Shown here: one piece after another, positions 27,446-33,987 of the stretch
Position numbering within the stretch: position 1 is the stretch's first letter
How the letters are laid out: the number at the start of each line of letters is the position of its first letter
Origin: SG8-30 sp963715485
Lineage (GTDB): Bacteria > Pseudomonadota > Gammaproteobacteria > Steroidobacterales > Steroidobacteraceae
DNA: 64,000 nt
NCBI GenBank assembly: GCA_963715485.1
Contig: OY970244.1
Span: forward strand, 2,294,001-2,358,000
Direction of reading: 5' to 3'
Notes under the pieces: generated by a model
Told to the model about the DNA's origin: nothing
Seen by the model: only the letters and a program-made list of their open reading frames with translations
Databases searched by the model: none
Position numbers and translations under genes: made by a program

Positions 27446-29103
27446 CAGCCGAACACACCGTGCAGCCACCAGCCGCCATCGCGACCGCGATCGCGGTAGA
27501 CCCACAGGCTTACCCCGCCCCGGCCTCCCGCGGTGTAGTAGTCGCGACGCACATCCCGGCCATCCCACCAGCCAGTCTCGATGCGCTCTGGGCCGCTGGC
27601 GAGATCGAGCAGGTCGCCATCGTGCCAGGGCGCTCCGTCGCACTCCTGCAGGCGTTGTGGCTCGGCCAGCATCCACAAAGGACGCGGTGTAAGCAGCGCC
27701 TCAGCGACCAGGCGCGCTGCGAGATCGCCACGCGGCCGGGTCCCGCCCGGTTCGCTCGGGAGAAACCCGCTCGCTCCGGGGACCGCAGGCGCGCAACCCG
27801 GCCGCAGCAGTGAAGGCTCGGCAACGCACCAGGCGAGCTCGGGACGGTGCTCGGGCACGAGACAGACACTGAATACGGCATCACCGCCGAGCCGCGCACG
27901 CAGCCGCTCCAGCAGCCGCGCGGCGGCATCCGGATCCACCTCACGCTCAGCCTCGCCCGGCAGGAGCCCGGCTCGCAGCTCGAGAGGCGTGACGACCGTG
28001 GAACGCATGCGCAGCGACAGCACGGGCGCCGGCAATGGCAGGCGCGCGAGCCGCTCGCGCAATAACCCCAGCAGATGGTGGCCATCGCCGCTCGGTCGCG
28101 CCAGCCCAAGCCTGAACCGCGTGGCGGGAATCCCGCGATGCCTGAGCTCGATTGCCAGCCCACGGGTGCCGGCGGCACGGGCACGCAGGAAGGCCTGCAG
28201 GCGCTCGAGCAGGTGTTCCAGGGCAATCTCGATGAGCCGGCTCGACCCACTTTCTGCCGGCAGCTCCAGGCTGTCGTCGAAGCGCTCCGGCATCACCGCG
28301 CGTCTCCGCGGCTGTGGCCGCCGTCCGAAGCCCTCGTCGAGCTCGTCGAGCAGCGCCGGGCCGAAACGCCGGGCAAAGCCGTCGCGCGGCAGCCGGACGA
28401 GGTCGGCGATGGTCTGGACACCCAGCGTCACCAGCGTTCTTGTCGCCGCCTGCGGCCAGTCGAGACAGGCAAGCGGCAGGCGCGAGGCGATCGCAGGCAG
28501 CTCATCCATGGATTCCATCGGGACCTGCAGGCCCGCCCGTGCCAGCCACAACGCCGCACGGGGAGTCGGCGCAAGCGTCGCGATGGAGCACAGCTTGAAG
28601 CCGTCGAGTTCCCGTGCGGCACGGCGGCGTAAGGCCTCGGCGCCACCGAACAGTCCGAGGCTGCCGCGTACCTCGGCCAGCAATGCCTGTGGCGGCTCGA
28701 TACTGACCAACGGCGTGAACTGGGTGGCCCAGTGCGCCAGGCGCTGCAGCATCGCGGCCTCTGCGGACGGCTGCCGCCCGAGCAGCTCGAGCTCCGGCCG
28801 AAGCGCCAGCGCGGCATTGAGTCCGAGTCCCGGCGTCACGCCGCGACGTGCCGCGGCCTCGCTGACCGCGGCGATGCGCTGCTGTGAGCCTGACCCTTCC
28901 ACCACGCAGATCTCGCGATCGGACCCGGCTCCGCCGCCGGCGAGCGCCTCGAGAGGCAGGCGCGGCAGCAACAGGCAAAGCCACAGTTCGCGTGCCAGCC
29001 TCCGTGCAGCGCCTTGCGGCCCCGGGGGTACCAGCGCCAGGCCAACGGATGGCTGGGCCAGAACCTGGAGGGAGTCGAAGAGGTCGGGGGTTGGGGAGGA
29101 CAT
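27445..29103 (-). CDS. imuB: ImuB, catalytically dead Y-family polymerase homologue
   Basis: Hub of the ImuABC mutasome, linking DnaE2 to the beta clamp. About 552 residues from ATG 29103. The Y-family fold is recognisable, but the first catalytic aspartate motif (DMDAFYAS type) is replaced by LWLCLLLPRLPLEAL, as known for ImuB. Later landmarks are VTPGLGLNAALALRPEL, the palm/thumb VQTIADLVRLPRDGFARRFG (HhH) and the C-terminal GWWDGRDVRRDYYTA. ImuB proteins usually start a few residues before LWLCL, so the first 40 residues here (SSPTPDLFDSLQ onward) are unusual and the start is uncertain; no ATG, GTG or TTG lies between. A 163-base gap with a repeat separates it from imuA. Confidence 0.9.
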   Translation of the reverse strand: MSSPTPDLFDSLQVLAQPSVGLALVPPGPQGAARRLARELWLCLLLPRLPLEALAGGGAGSDREICVVEGSGSQQRIAAVSEAAARRGVTPGLGLNAALALRPELELLGRQPSAEAAMLQRLAHWATQFTPLVSIEPPQALLAEVRGSLGLFGGAEALRRRAARELDGFKLCSIATLAPTPRAALWLARAGLQVPMESMDELPAIASRLPLACLDWPQAATRTLVTLGVQTIADLVRLPRDGFARRFGPALLDELDEGFGRRPQPRRRAVMPERFDDSLELPAESGSSRLIEIALEHLLERLQAFLRARAAGTRGLAIELRHRGIPATRFRLGLARPSGDGHHLLGLLRERLARLPLPAPVLSLRMRSTVVTPLELRAGLLPGEAEREVDPDAAARLLERLRARLGGDAVFSVCLVPEHRPELAWCVAEPSLLRPGCAPAVPGASGFLPSEPGGTRPRGDLAARLVAEALLTPRPLWMLAEPQRLQECDGAPWHDGDLLDLASGPERIETGWWDGRDVRRDYYTAGGRGGVSLWVYRDRGRDGGWWLHGVFG

Positions 29104-29180
29104 GGAGGGAAGCGGATAGCGGGTAGTCAGAAAGTGGGTTGTGGGAGAGCGCGCAGTGAGAAGCAAGGCGGGAAGAGGTC

Positions 29181-29240
29181 GCGCCCCCCGACGAGCGAGT
29201 TTCGTTCTTCCGAGCGAGCGGGGGATTGCCCGGCCCCGCG
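29181..29240. repeat. dispersed hairpin repeat, copy A (between imuA and imuB)
   Basis: Shares CGAGCGAGTT then CGTTCTTCCGAGCGA and CGGGGGA and CGGCCCCGCG with the copy at 37521-37583, with only a few substitutions over about 60 bases. The ends are complementary (G/C runs), so the RNA or DNA can fold into a long stem. The matching GCGGATAGCG about 70 bases upstream (29110-29119), also present before copy C, suggests that the full element is longer. This copy lies within the SOS operon. Confidence 0.75.
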
Positions 29241-29266
29241 CCCGCCTCTTTCCTGCCGCTCACTGC

Positions 29267-29959
29267 TCACTTCTTCCCCACCACGCCCTCCACCCTCCCC
29301 GGGGTGCCACCGCGACTTTTCAGGATCAGCACGTCGAGTGCGCGGCCGCGTGGCTCGAGAAGCAACCGGAGTGTGGCAGGCGAAGGCTCACCGGCACGAT
29401 GCAGCGGCCTGAAGAGGATACCGAGGCTGCCGCCCTCCTCGGCCGCGAGCTTCAATCGCCGCAACGAGTTGCCGTCCGCTGCATCGGTCCATCCGAGCGC
29501 TACGGCGCAGGCGCCTGAACGCAAGGCCTGCTCCATCGCCCACAGTGCCGAATCCGGGGACTGCGAGGAGGGGACAGTCCCCTGCGGGGACAATCCCCGT
29601 CGCAACCCTCCTCGCAGTCCCCGCGGCTGCACGACCAGCATGCGTGCCGGATCCAGCCCGGCGCCGGCCAGCGCCGGTGCATAGGGCACGTGGGGTGGCC
29701 CGATCCAGGCGATCCAGCGTCGTGGTCCGGGATCTCCCTTGCCCAGCTCGCGCAAGGCGGGCACCAACAGGTTGAGCTCGCCGACCCCGTGAGCCGGCAG
29801 CAGCAGTTCGATCAGCGTATCGAGCGGCCAGCCGCCGCCGGGCAGCCGTTCGTCCAGCCGGCGAAAACCGGTGGGCAGGGTCTTCGGAGTCCCTTGCGCG
29901 CTGCTCGCACGCCACACCGACGGATGTTGAAGCAGCTCATCGAGCTCCGCGGAAGTCAT
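29267..29959 (-). CDS. imuA: ImuA, RecA-like SOS mutasome component
   Basis: Partner of ImuB and DnaE2 in damage-induced mutagenesis; RecA/SulA-like fold. The 230-residue protein starts MTSAELDELLQHPSVWRAS, has LPTGFRRLDERLPGGGWP (the family's opening) and LRSGACAVALGWTDAADG, LRRLKLAAEEGGSLGILFRP later on. A 20-residue stretch rich in Gly, Arg, Ser and Pro between MLVVQPRG and DSALWAMEQAL is encoded by a palindromic insert (29556-29622) that keeps the frame. The ATG at 29959 is 24 bases after lexA. The tail EPRGRALDVLILKSRGGTPG is normal in type. Confidence 0.9.
   Translation of the reverse strand: MTSAELDELLQHPSVWRASSAQGTPKTLPTGFRRLDERLPGGGWPLDTLIELLLPAHGVGELNLLVPALRELGKGDPGPRRWIAWIGPPHVPYAPALAGAGLDPARMLVVQPRGLRGGLRRGLSPQGTVPSSQSPDSALWAMEQALRSGACAVALGWTDAADGNSLRRLKLAAEEGGSLGILFRPLHRAGEPSPATLRLLLEPRGRALDVLILKSRGGTPGRVEGVVGKK
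29556..29622. repeat. REP-like palindromic insert inside imuA
   Basis: Outer arms GGGGACTGCGAGGAG (29556-29570) and CTCCTCGCAGTCCCC (29608-29622) are perfectly complementary over 15 bases. Inside are two smaller palindromes, GGGGACAGTCCCC and GGGGACAATCCCC. Nested GGGGAC palindromes are typical of REP elements mobilised by RAYT-type transposases (family knowledge; no such transposase is in the window). The insert adds codons to imuA without breaking the frame. Confidence 0.8.
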
Positions 29960-29983
29960 GTCGAGCGCCCCGGCGCGTCACGA

Positions 29984-30610
29984 TCACTGGATCGTATCCA
30001 CGGTCTTGCCACGACGAAGCACGCCGACGACCACTCCCTCGATGACCAGCGTCTGCTCACGGAGATCCACGCGGATCGGCTCGAAGTCCGGATTCTCGGG
30101 CAGCAGCCAGACCACCGTGCCCTCCTGCCGGTAGCGCTTCACCGTGACCTCGTCTTCCAGGCGCGCCACGACGATCTGGCGATTACGTACGTCAGGCGAG
30201 CGATGCACCGCCACCAGGTCCCCGTCCATGATGCCGACGTTACGCATGCTCATGCCGCTGACGCGCAGCAGGTAGTGCGGTCGCGGACTGAACAGGTCGG
30301 GATCGATCTGGTAGCGGGCCTCGACGTGTTCCTCGGCCAGGATTGGTCGTCCCGCGGCGACGCGTCCAATGAGCGGCAGGCCCATCTGCTCGCGTAGTAC
30401 GTCCTTGAGCACGATGCCGCGGGACGCGCCAGGCACGAGCTCGATCGCGCCCTTGCGCTGCAGGGCGCGCAGGTGTTCCTCGGCTGCGTTGGCCGAGCGG
30501 AACCCGAGTGCGCCGGCGATCTCGGCGCGGGTGGGTGGCATACCGCTCTCGCTGACGCACTGCTCGATGAAACGCAGGATCTGGCGCTGGCGTGGAGTGA
30601 GGTCCGACAT
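29984..30610 (-). CDS. lexA: LexA, SOS repressor
   Basis: Repressor that self-cleaves when bound to RecA filaments. The 208-residue protein (E. coli 202) has an N-terminal winged helix-turn-helix (LTPRQRQILRFIEQ ... PPTRAEIAGALGFRS), the cleavage site Ala-Gly in RVAAGRPILAEE, the nucleophile Ser in VSGMSMRNVGIMDGD and the general-base Lys in EVTVKRY, all intact. ATG 30610. It heads lexA-imuA-imuB-dnaE2 and is autoregulated through two operators just upstream. Confidence 0.98.
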   Translation of the reverse strand: MSDLTPRQRQILRFIEQCVSESGMPPTRAEIAGALGFRSANAAEEHLRALQRKGAIELVPGASRGIVLKDVLREQMGLPLIGRVAAGRPILAEEHVEARYQIDPDLFSPRPHYLLRVSGMSMRNVGIMDGDLVAVHRSPDVRNRQIVVARLEDEVTVKRYRQEGTVVWLLPENPDFEPIRVDLREQTLVIEGVVVGVLRRGKTVDTIQ

Positions 30611-30618
30611 GGCGACAC

Positions 30619-30634
30619 CTGTATGGATGAACAG
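30619..30634. promoter_or_regulatory. LexA operator (SOS box 2)
   Basis: CTGTATGGATGAACAG fits CTG-N10-CAG, with the consensus outer bases CTGTAT and ACAG. It lies 8 bases before the lexA ATG and 3 bases from the first box, the same tandem arrangement known for E. coli lexA. Confidence 0.85.
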
Positions 30635-30637
30635 CTA

Positions 30638-30653
30638 CTGTGTGTTTATACAG
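30638..30653. promoter_or_regulatory. LexA operator (SOS box 1), overlapping the lexA -10
   Basis: CTGTGTGTTTATACAG (reverse CTGTATAAACACACAG) matches the gammaproteobacterial SOS box CTGT-N8-ACAG. It contains the -10 hexamer TATAAA of the lexA promoter, so bound LexA would block RNA polymerase directly. It controls the whole lexA-imuA-imuB-dnaE2 operon. Confidence 0.92.
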
Positions 30654-30673
30654 CTGAGTGTGAGGGAAGGCAA
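30645..30673 (-). promoter_or_regulatory. sigma70 promoter of the lexA operon
   Basis: On the minus strand TTGCCT (30673-30668) and TATAAA (30650-30645) are separated by exactly 17 bases. The -10 lies inside SOS box 1. The leader to the lexA ATG is about 28-30 nt and contains SOS box 2. Confidence 0.8.
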
Positions 30674-30720
30674 GTGAGGATGATCGGGTAGTTCAGCAGC
30701 AAGCCGAGAGGCAGATACCG

Positions 30721-30789
30721 GGCCGGGTCCCCCCTCCAGCGAGCGAGTTTTCCACTGTCTGAACGAGCGGGTGACCGCCGACCCCGCCC
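30721..30789. repeat. dispersed hairpin repeat, copy B (lexA / FAD-oxidoreductase intergenic)
   Basis: GGGTCCCCCC, then AGCGAGCGAGTT and GAACGAGCGGGTGACC and CCCCGCC align with copies A and C, but the central CGTTCTTCC is changed to TTCCACTGTCT, so it is the most diverged copy. It lies about 50 bases outside the lexA promoter and 70 bases before the divergent plus-strand gene. Confidence 0.6.
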
Positions 30790-30859
30790 TGCCCCGTCTC
30801 GCTCGTGACCAACCGCCATCCACTACCCGCTCTGCACCCACCCCCGCATACTTGGCTCG

Positions 30860-32461
30860 ATGACCGGCCCCTCCTCCCGCGACGTCCTCCTCATCGGCGC
30901 CGGCCACAACGGCCTGACCTGCGCCTGCTATCTCGCCCGGGCCGGACTCAAGGTCACCGTACTCGAGCGGCGCCACATCGTCGGTGGGGCCGCCGTCACC
31001 GAGGAGTTCCACCCCGGGTTCAGGAACTCGCTCGCGAGCTACACGGTGAGCCTCCTGCACCCACAGGTGATCCGCGACCTGCGCCTTGCCGAGCACGGGC
31101 TCAGGATCCTCGAGCGCCCCATGCTGAATTTTGCACCGGGCGCGGACGGCAGCCACCTGTGCATTGGCAACGCGCTGGCCGAGACCCAGGACTCGCTCGC
31201 CAGGCACTCGAGCCACGACGCCGCGCGCCTGCCCGCCTACGCCGCAATGCTCGGGCAGGTCGTGGCGGTGCTACGCGAACTCATCCTGGTAGCCCCGCCG
31301 AATGTCGGTGGCGGGATTGCTGAACTGCCGAAGATGCTCAAGCTCTCGCGGACCTGGCTCGGCATGTCGCTTGAGCAGCAGCGCGACGTGCATGAACTGT
31401 TCACCCGCAGTGCCGGCGAGTTGCTCGACGCCTGGTTCGAGTCCGACGGCATCAAGGGCGCCTACGGCTTCGACGCCATCGTCGGGAATTTCGCCAGCCC
31501 TTACACGCCCGGCAGCGCCTATGTGCTGCTCCACCACTGCTTCGGCGAGGTCAACGGGCGCAAGGGCGTCTGGGGCCATGCGATCGGCGGCATGGGCGCC
31601 ATCACCCGGGCCATGGCAGCCGAGGCCCGGCGGCTCGGTGTCGAGATCCGCCGCGATGCCGGTGTTCAGCGGGTGCTGGTCGAGCGCGGCCGCACGGTCG
31701 GCGTGCGACTGGAATCGGGGGAGGAACTACATGCACGCGCAGTGGCCGCGGCGGTCAACCCCAAGCTGCTGTACCTTTCACTGATCGACGCAGGCGACCT
31801 CGATCCCGCGTTCCGCGAACGCATGCAGCGCTGGCGTTGCGCCTCGGCGAGCTTCCGCATGAACGTGGCGCTGAGCGAGCTGCCACGCTTTTCCTGCCTC
31901 CCGGAACCAGGACCCCATCTCTCGGCCGGGATCCTGATTGCGCCATCGCTCGGCTATCTGGAACGCGCCTACCTCGATGCACGGGCCTCCGGCATGGCGC
32001 GCGAACCGGCCCTCGAGCTGCTGATCCCAAGCACGCTCGATGATTCTCTCGCTCCGCCAGGGCAACACGTAGCCAGCCTGTTCTGCCAGCACTTCGCGCC
32101 GGAGCTGCCTGACGGCCGTTCATGGGACGAGGCCGAGGACGAGGCCGCCGACCTCATCATCAACACGGTGAATCGCCACGCGCCGAACTTCCGCCAGAGC
32201 GTCGTCGCGCGTTCCGTGCTCTCTCCGCTCGAGCTCGAGCGCAAGCTCGGGCTCACGGGAGGTGACATTTTTCACGGCGCGCTCGGCCTCGACCAGCTGT
32301 TTGTCGCCCGTCCCATGATCGGGCACTCGGACTACCGCGGGCCGATTCCCGGACTCTACATGTGCGGCGCCGGCACTCACCCTGGCGGTGGCGTGACCGG
32401 CCTGCCCGGCCGCAACGCCGCCCGCGAGATCGTACGGGATTTCCGAAGGCGCAGGGCCTGA
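30860..32461 (+). CDS. PYROXD2-like / phytoene-desaturase-related FAD oxidoreductase
   Basis: FAD-dependent oxidoreductase of the phytoene-dehydrogenase-related superfamily, closest in pattern to PYROXD2 (pyridine nucleotide-disulfide oxidoreductase domain 2). The 533-residue protein has the N-terminal dinucleotide motif GAGHNGL at about 13-19, then YLARAGLKVTVLERRHIVGG; the middle has GGMGAITRAMAAEARRLGVEI and the C-terminus MCGAGTHPGGGVTGLPGRNAA, the FAD-closing motif. Substrate is unknown; there are no carotenoid genes nearby, so a carotenoid role is not supported. It is monocistronic, ends before a perfect hairpin, and is divergent from lexA. Confidence 0.85.
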   Translation: MTGPSSRDVLLIGAGHNGLTCACYLARAGLKVTVLERRHIVGGAAVTEEFHPGFRNSLASYTVSLLHPQVIRDLRLAEHGLRILERPMLNFAPGADGSHLCIGNALAETQDSLARHSSHDAARLPAYAAMLGQVVAVLRELILVAPPNVGGGIAELPKMLKLSRTWLGMSLEQQRDVHELFTRSAGELLDAWFESDGIKGAYGFDAIVGNFASPYTPGSAYVLLHHCFGEVNGRKGVWGHAIGGMGAITRAMAAEARRLGVEIRRDAGVQRVLVERGRTVGVRLESGEELHARAVAAAVNPKLLYLSLIDAGDLDPAFRERMQRWRCASASFRMNVALSELPRFSCLPEPGPHLSAGILIAPSLGYLERAYLDARASGMAREPALELLIPSTLDDSLAPPGQHVASLFCQHFAPELPDGRSWDEAEDEAADLIINTVNRHAPNFRQSVVARSVLSPLELERKLGLTGGDIFHGALGLDQLFVARPMIGHSDYRGPIPGLYMCGAGTHPGGGVTGLPGRNAAREIVRDFRRRRA

Positions 32462-32466
32462 GCCCC

Positions 32467-32490
32467 CTCTGTCGCCATCTGGCGACAGAG
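32467..32490. terminator. perfect 10-bp hairpin after the FAD oxidoreductase
   Basis: CTCTGTCGCC and GGCGACAGAG pair fully around an ATCT loop, beginning 6 bases past the stop codon. No T run follows, so termination would not be of the classical kind; it may protect the 3' end or act as a weak terminator. Confidence 0.5.
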
Positions 32491-32523
32491 GCATTCTCGC
32501 TTTCGTACTGCGTTGCGTTACGT

Positions 32524-32529
32524 TACAAT
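32524..32529 (+). promoter_or_regulatory. probable -10 element for the OprI-like lipoprotein
   Basis: TACAAT lies in an AT-richer patch (GCGTTACGTTACAATCATG) about 99 bases before the ATG. The -35 position at the expected spacing (TTTCGT) is poor, so the call is weak. Confidence 0.35.
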
Positions 32530-32627
32530 CATGTTGGTTTGCCGCGTGGTCGGGAAGGAACACCGGCCCCGGTGCGTCCGCTATAGCGGGTTGTAACGTT
32601 CCATTTTGCCTCAAGGGGAAAAAAGCT

Positions 32628-32939
32628 ATGTCGAAGATCCTGAAGGTGGGCGTCGCCGCCGCTGTTCTCGCGCTGGGTGCTGGTTGCACCGACCTCAAGC
32701 CGCTGGAAGGCGAAGTCAACGGCCTGAAGACCCAGGTTGCCAAGTTGCAGGCCGAGGTTGACGCCAACAAGGCCGCAGTCGATGGCGCCAGCCGCTCGGC
32801 GGCCGCAGCCACGCAGACTGCCACCGGTGCGCAGAACACCGCGAACCAGGCCCTCTCGGCCGCGCAGGCCAGCCAGCAGTGCTGCGATGCGACGAACGAG
32901 AAGATCGATCGCATGTTCCAGAAGTCGATGTCGAAGTAA
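32628..32939 (+). CDS. Braun/OprI-like outer-membrane lipoprotein with C-terminal lysine
   Basis: Small, abundant-type murein lipoprotein. The 103-residue precursor has a signal peptide with lipobox LGAGC (Cys 23), then a long alanine-rich helical region with heptad character (LKTQVAKLQAEVDANKAAV, continuing AAAATQTATGAQNTANQALSAA in pieces) and an end NEKIDRMFQKSMSK that resembles OprI/Lpp tails. The last residue is Lys, the residue through which Lpp is joined to peptidoglycan. An unusual Cys-Cys pair lies at about 87-88. AAGGGGA is 10-12 bases before the ATG. A strong terminator follows 20 bases after the stop, as expected for a highly expressed single gene. A YbiS/ErfK-type L,D-transpeptidase is encoded 1 kb away. 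Confidence 0.85.
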   Translation: MSKILKVGVAAAVLALGAGCTDLKPLEGEVNGLKTQVAKLQAEVDANKAAVDGASRSAAAATQTATGAQNTANQALSAAQASQQCCDATNEKIDRMFQKSMSK

Positions 32940-32959
32940 TCGACACAGACTGTCGAACC

Positions 32960-32997
32960 GGGGCCTCGCAACGGATTCGTTGCGGGGCCTTTTTTTT
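32960..32997 (+). terminator. strong rho-independent terminator of the lipoprotein gene
   Basis: The stem GGCCTCGCAACG / CGTTGCGGGGCC (one G-U pair) with loop GATT is followed by eight T residues (32990-32997). It starts about 20 bases after the lipoprotein stop codon. Confidence 0.95.
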
Positions 32998-33347
32998 CCC
33001 GCACTGAAATGATCTCGATGGGTTGCTGCGACGACGCCCCGGACGCAAGGCTACCCAGGATCCACCACCTCAGCCGCCGTGGATTGCTGCTTCCGGGATG
33101 ATGTAGAACTCGTGGTTATCGATGCCGATGTACCACTCGTCACCATCCTTGGTACAAGCAATTCATCGGCGACCCGCAGTGGCTCTGTCAGTCCCGCCAC
33201 CAATGAAAACGGCCGCGCGGCATACCGCGCGGCCGTCTGATCGCAAGAAGCCGGTCAGGGCTTCAACGCAACCGGTTCGGAGCGTTCACCACGTTTCCGT
33301 CACCGCCAGCAAGATGCCAGCGGCGGCGCACGGGTGGGTCGAGCAGG
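32998..33347. other. 350-bp intergenic region with a minus-strand terminator
   Basis: No intact gene. A 30-codon minus-strand open stretch (33162-33070) reads TKDGDEWYIGIDNHEFYI then IPEAAIHGG-stop and has protein-like composition but no start; it may be a remnant. The terminator at 33205-33236 is listed separately. Nothing else was recognised. Confidence 0.5.
33205..33236 (-). terminator. terminator of the minus-strand secreted-protein gene
   Basis: On the minus strand ACGGCCGCGCGG / CCGCGCGGCCGT pair perfectly over 12 bp around TATG and are followed by TTTC. It lies about 110 bases after the stop of the gene ending at 33348. Confidence 0.8.
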
Positions 33348-33794
33348 TCACTCTGCCGCAGCCTTGAAGATGATCGGGGCGCCGGGCTTGCCACGTCCGG
33401 GCTGTCCCACGACGTGCATCGAGCGCTCCGGCAGCCAGAACGTCAGCTTGTCGCCGAGCTTGAGGTCCTTCCAGGTAACTTCTTTGTCACCCACCATCAC
33501 CGAGGAGCCCTCGACAGCCTCGAGCGACAGCTTGTCAATCTTGTTGCCGAAGACATCCTTGAACGCGACGGTGGTATAACCCTCTTCCTTCTTGACGACG
33601 GTGGCGTTCATCTTCGCGTACTTGACGCCGTTGACCTCCTTGACTTCCTCGCAGATCGCCGGTGCGCTCGGATACACATTCAGGAAATCCAGGCTGTAAC
33701 GAATGTCATAGCAGGACATGTCCGGCTTCTGCGCCATCGCGGCGCCCGGGATCACCAGCATGGCGACCACTGCTCCCTTCACCCAATTTCTCAT
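33348..33794 (-). CDS. secreted protein of unknown function
   Basis: The 148-residue precursor has a clear signal peptide (MRNWVKGAVVAMLVIPGAAMAQ, cut after AMA) and a mature part of about 126 residues. It begins with CYDIRYSLDFLNVYPSAPAICEEV, whose two cysteines could pair, and continues with beta-rich sequence (YTTVAFKDVFGNKIDKLSLE, SVMVGDKEVTWKDLKLGDKL) ending in PIIFKAAAE. Nothing in it identifies a family for me. GGGAG lies about 10 bases before the ATG. A 7-bp palindrome sits 19 bases upstream and a strong terminator lies downstream, so it is probably a single-gene unit. It follows the L,D-transpeptidase gene on the same strand. Confidence 0.85.
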   Translation of the reverse strand: MRNWVKGAVVAMLVIPGAAMAQKPDMSCYDIRYSLDFLNVYPSAPAICEEVKEVNGVKYAKMNATVVKKEEGYTTVAFKDVFGNKIDKLSLEAVEGSSVMVGDKEVTWKDLKLGDKLTFWLPERSMHVVGQPGRGKPGAPIIFKAAAE

Positions 33795-33812
33795 CGTCCG
33801 TTCTCCCGTAAC

Positions 33813-33829
33813 TGAGTTGTTTCAACTCA
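33813..33829. promoter_or_regulatory. inverted repeat upstream of the secreted-protein gene
   Basis: TGAGTTG and CAACTCA are perfect 7-base arms around TTT, ending 18 bases from the ATG (33794). On the message strand a T6 run lies just upstream. It could be an operator or a leader hairpin close to the ribosome-binding site; position is the only support. Confidence 0.4.
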
Positions 33830-33987
33830 ACAAAAAACGCCGCTGTCCGCGGTACAGGGCAATTCTAGCCCCTGTGAGCCGCCGTTGGAACGCGAACTTG
33901 CCGAATAAGCCAAGAAAAGGGCCGGCTGGCAAGGTGGGATTCAGGGCGTGAATCTCCGCTTGGAGATCCGCAGCGGCGCCAGGTCTG

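Noticed and set aside
33070..33162. Minus-strand open stretch reading GDEWYIGIDNHEFYI
   Set aside because: Only 30 codons, no start codon and no identifiable family; may be a remnant but cannot be supported as a gene.
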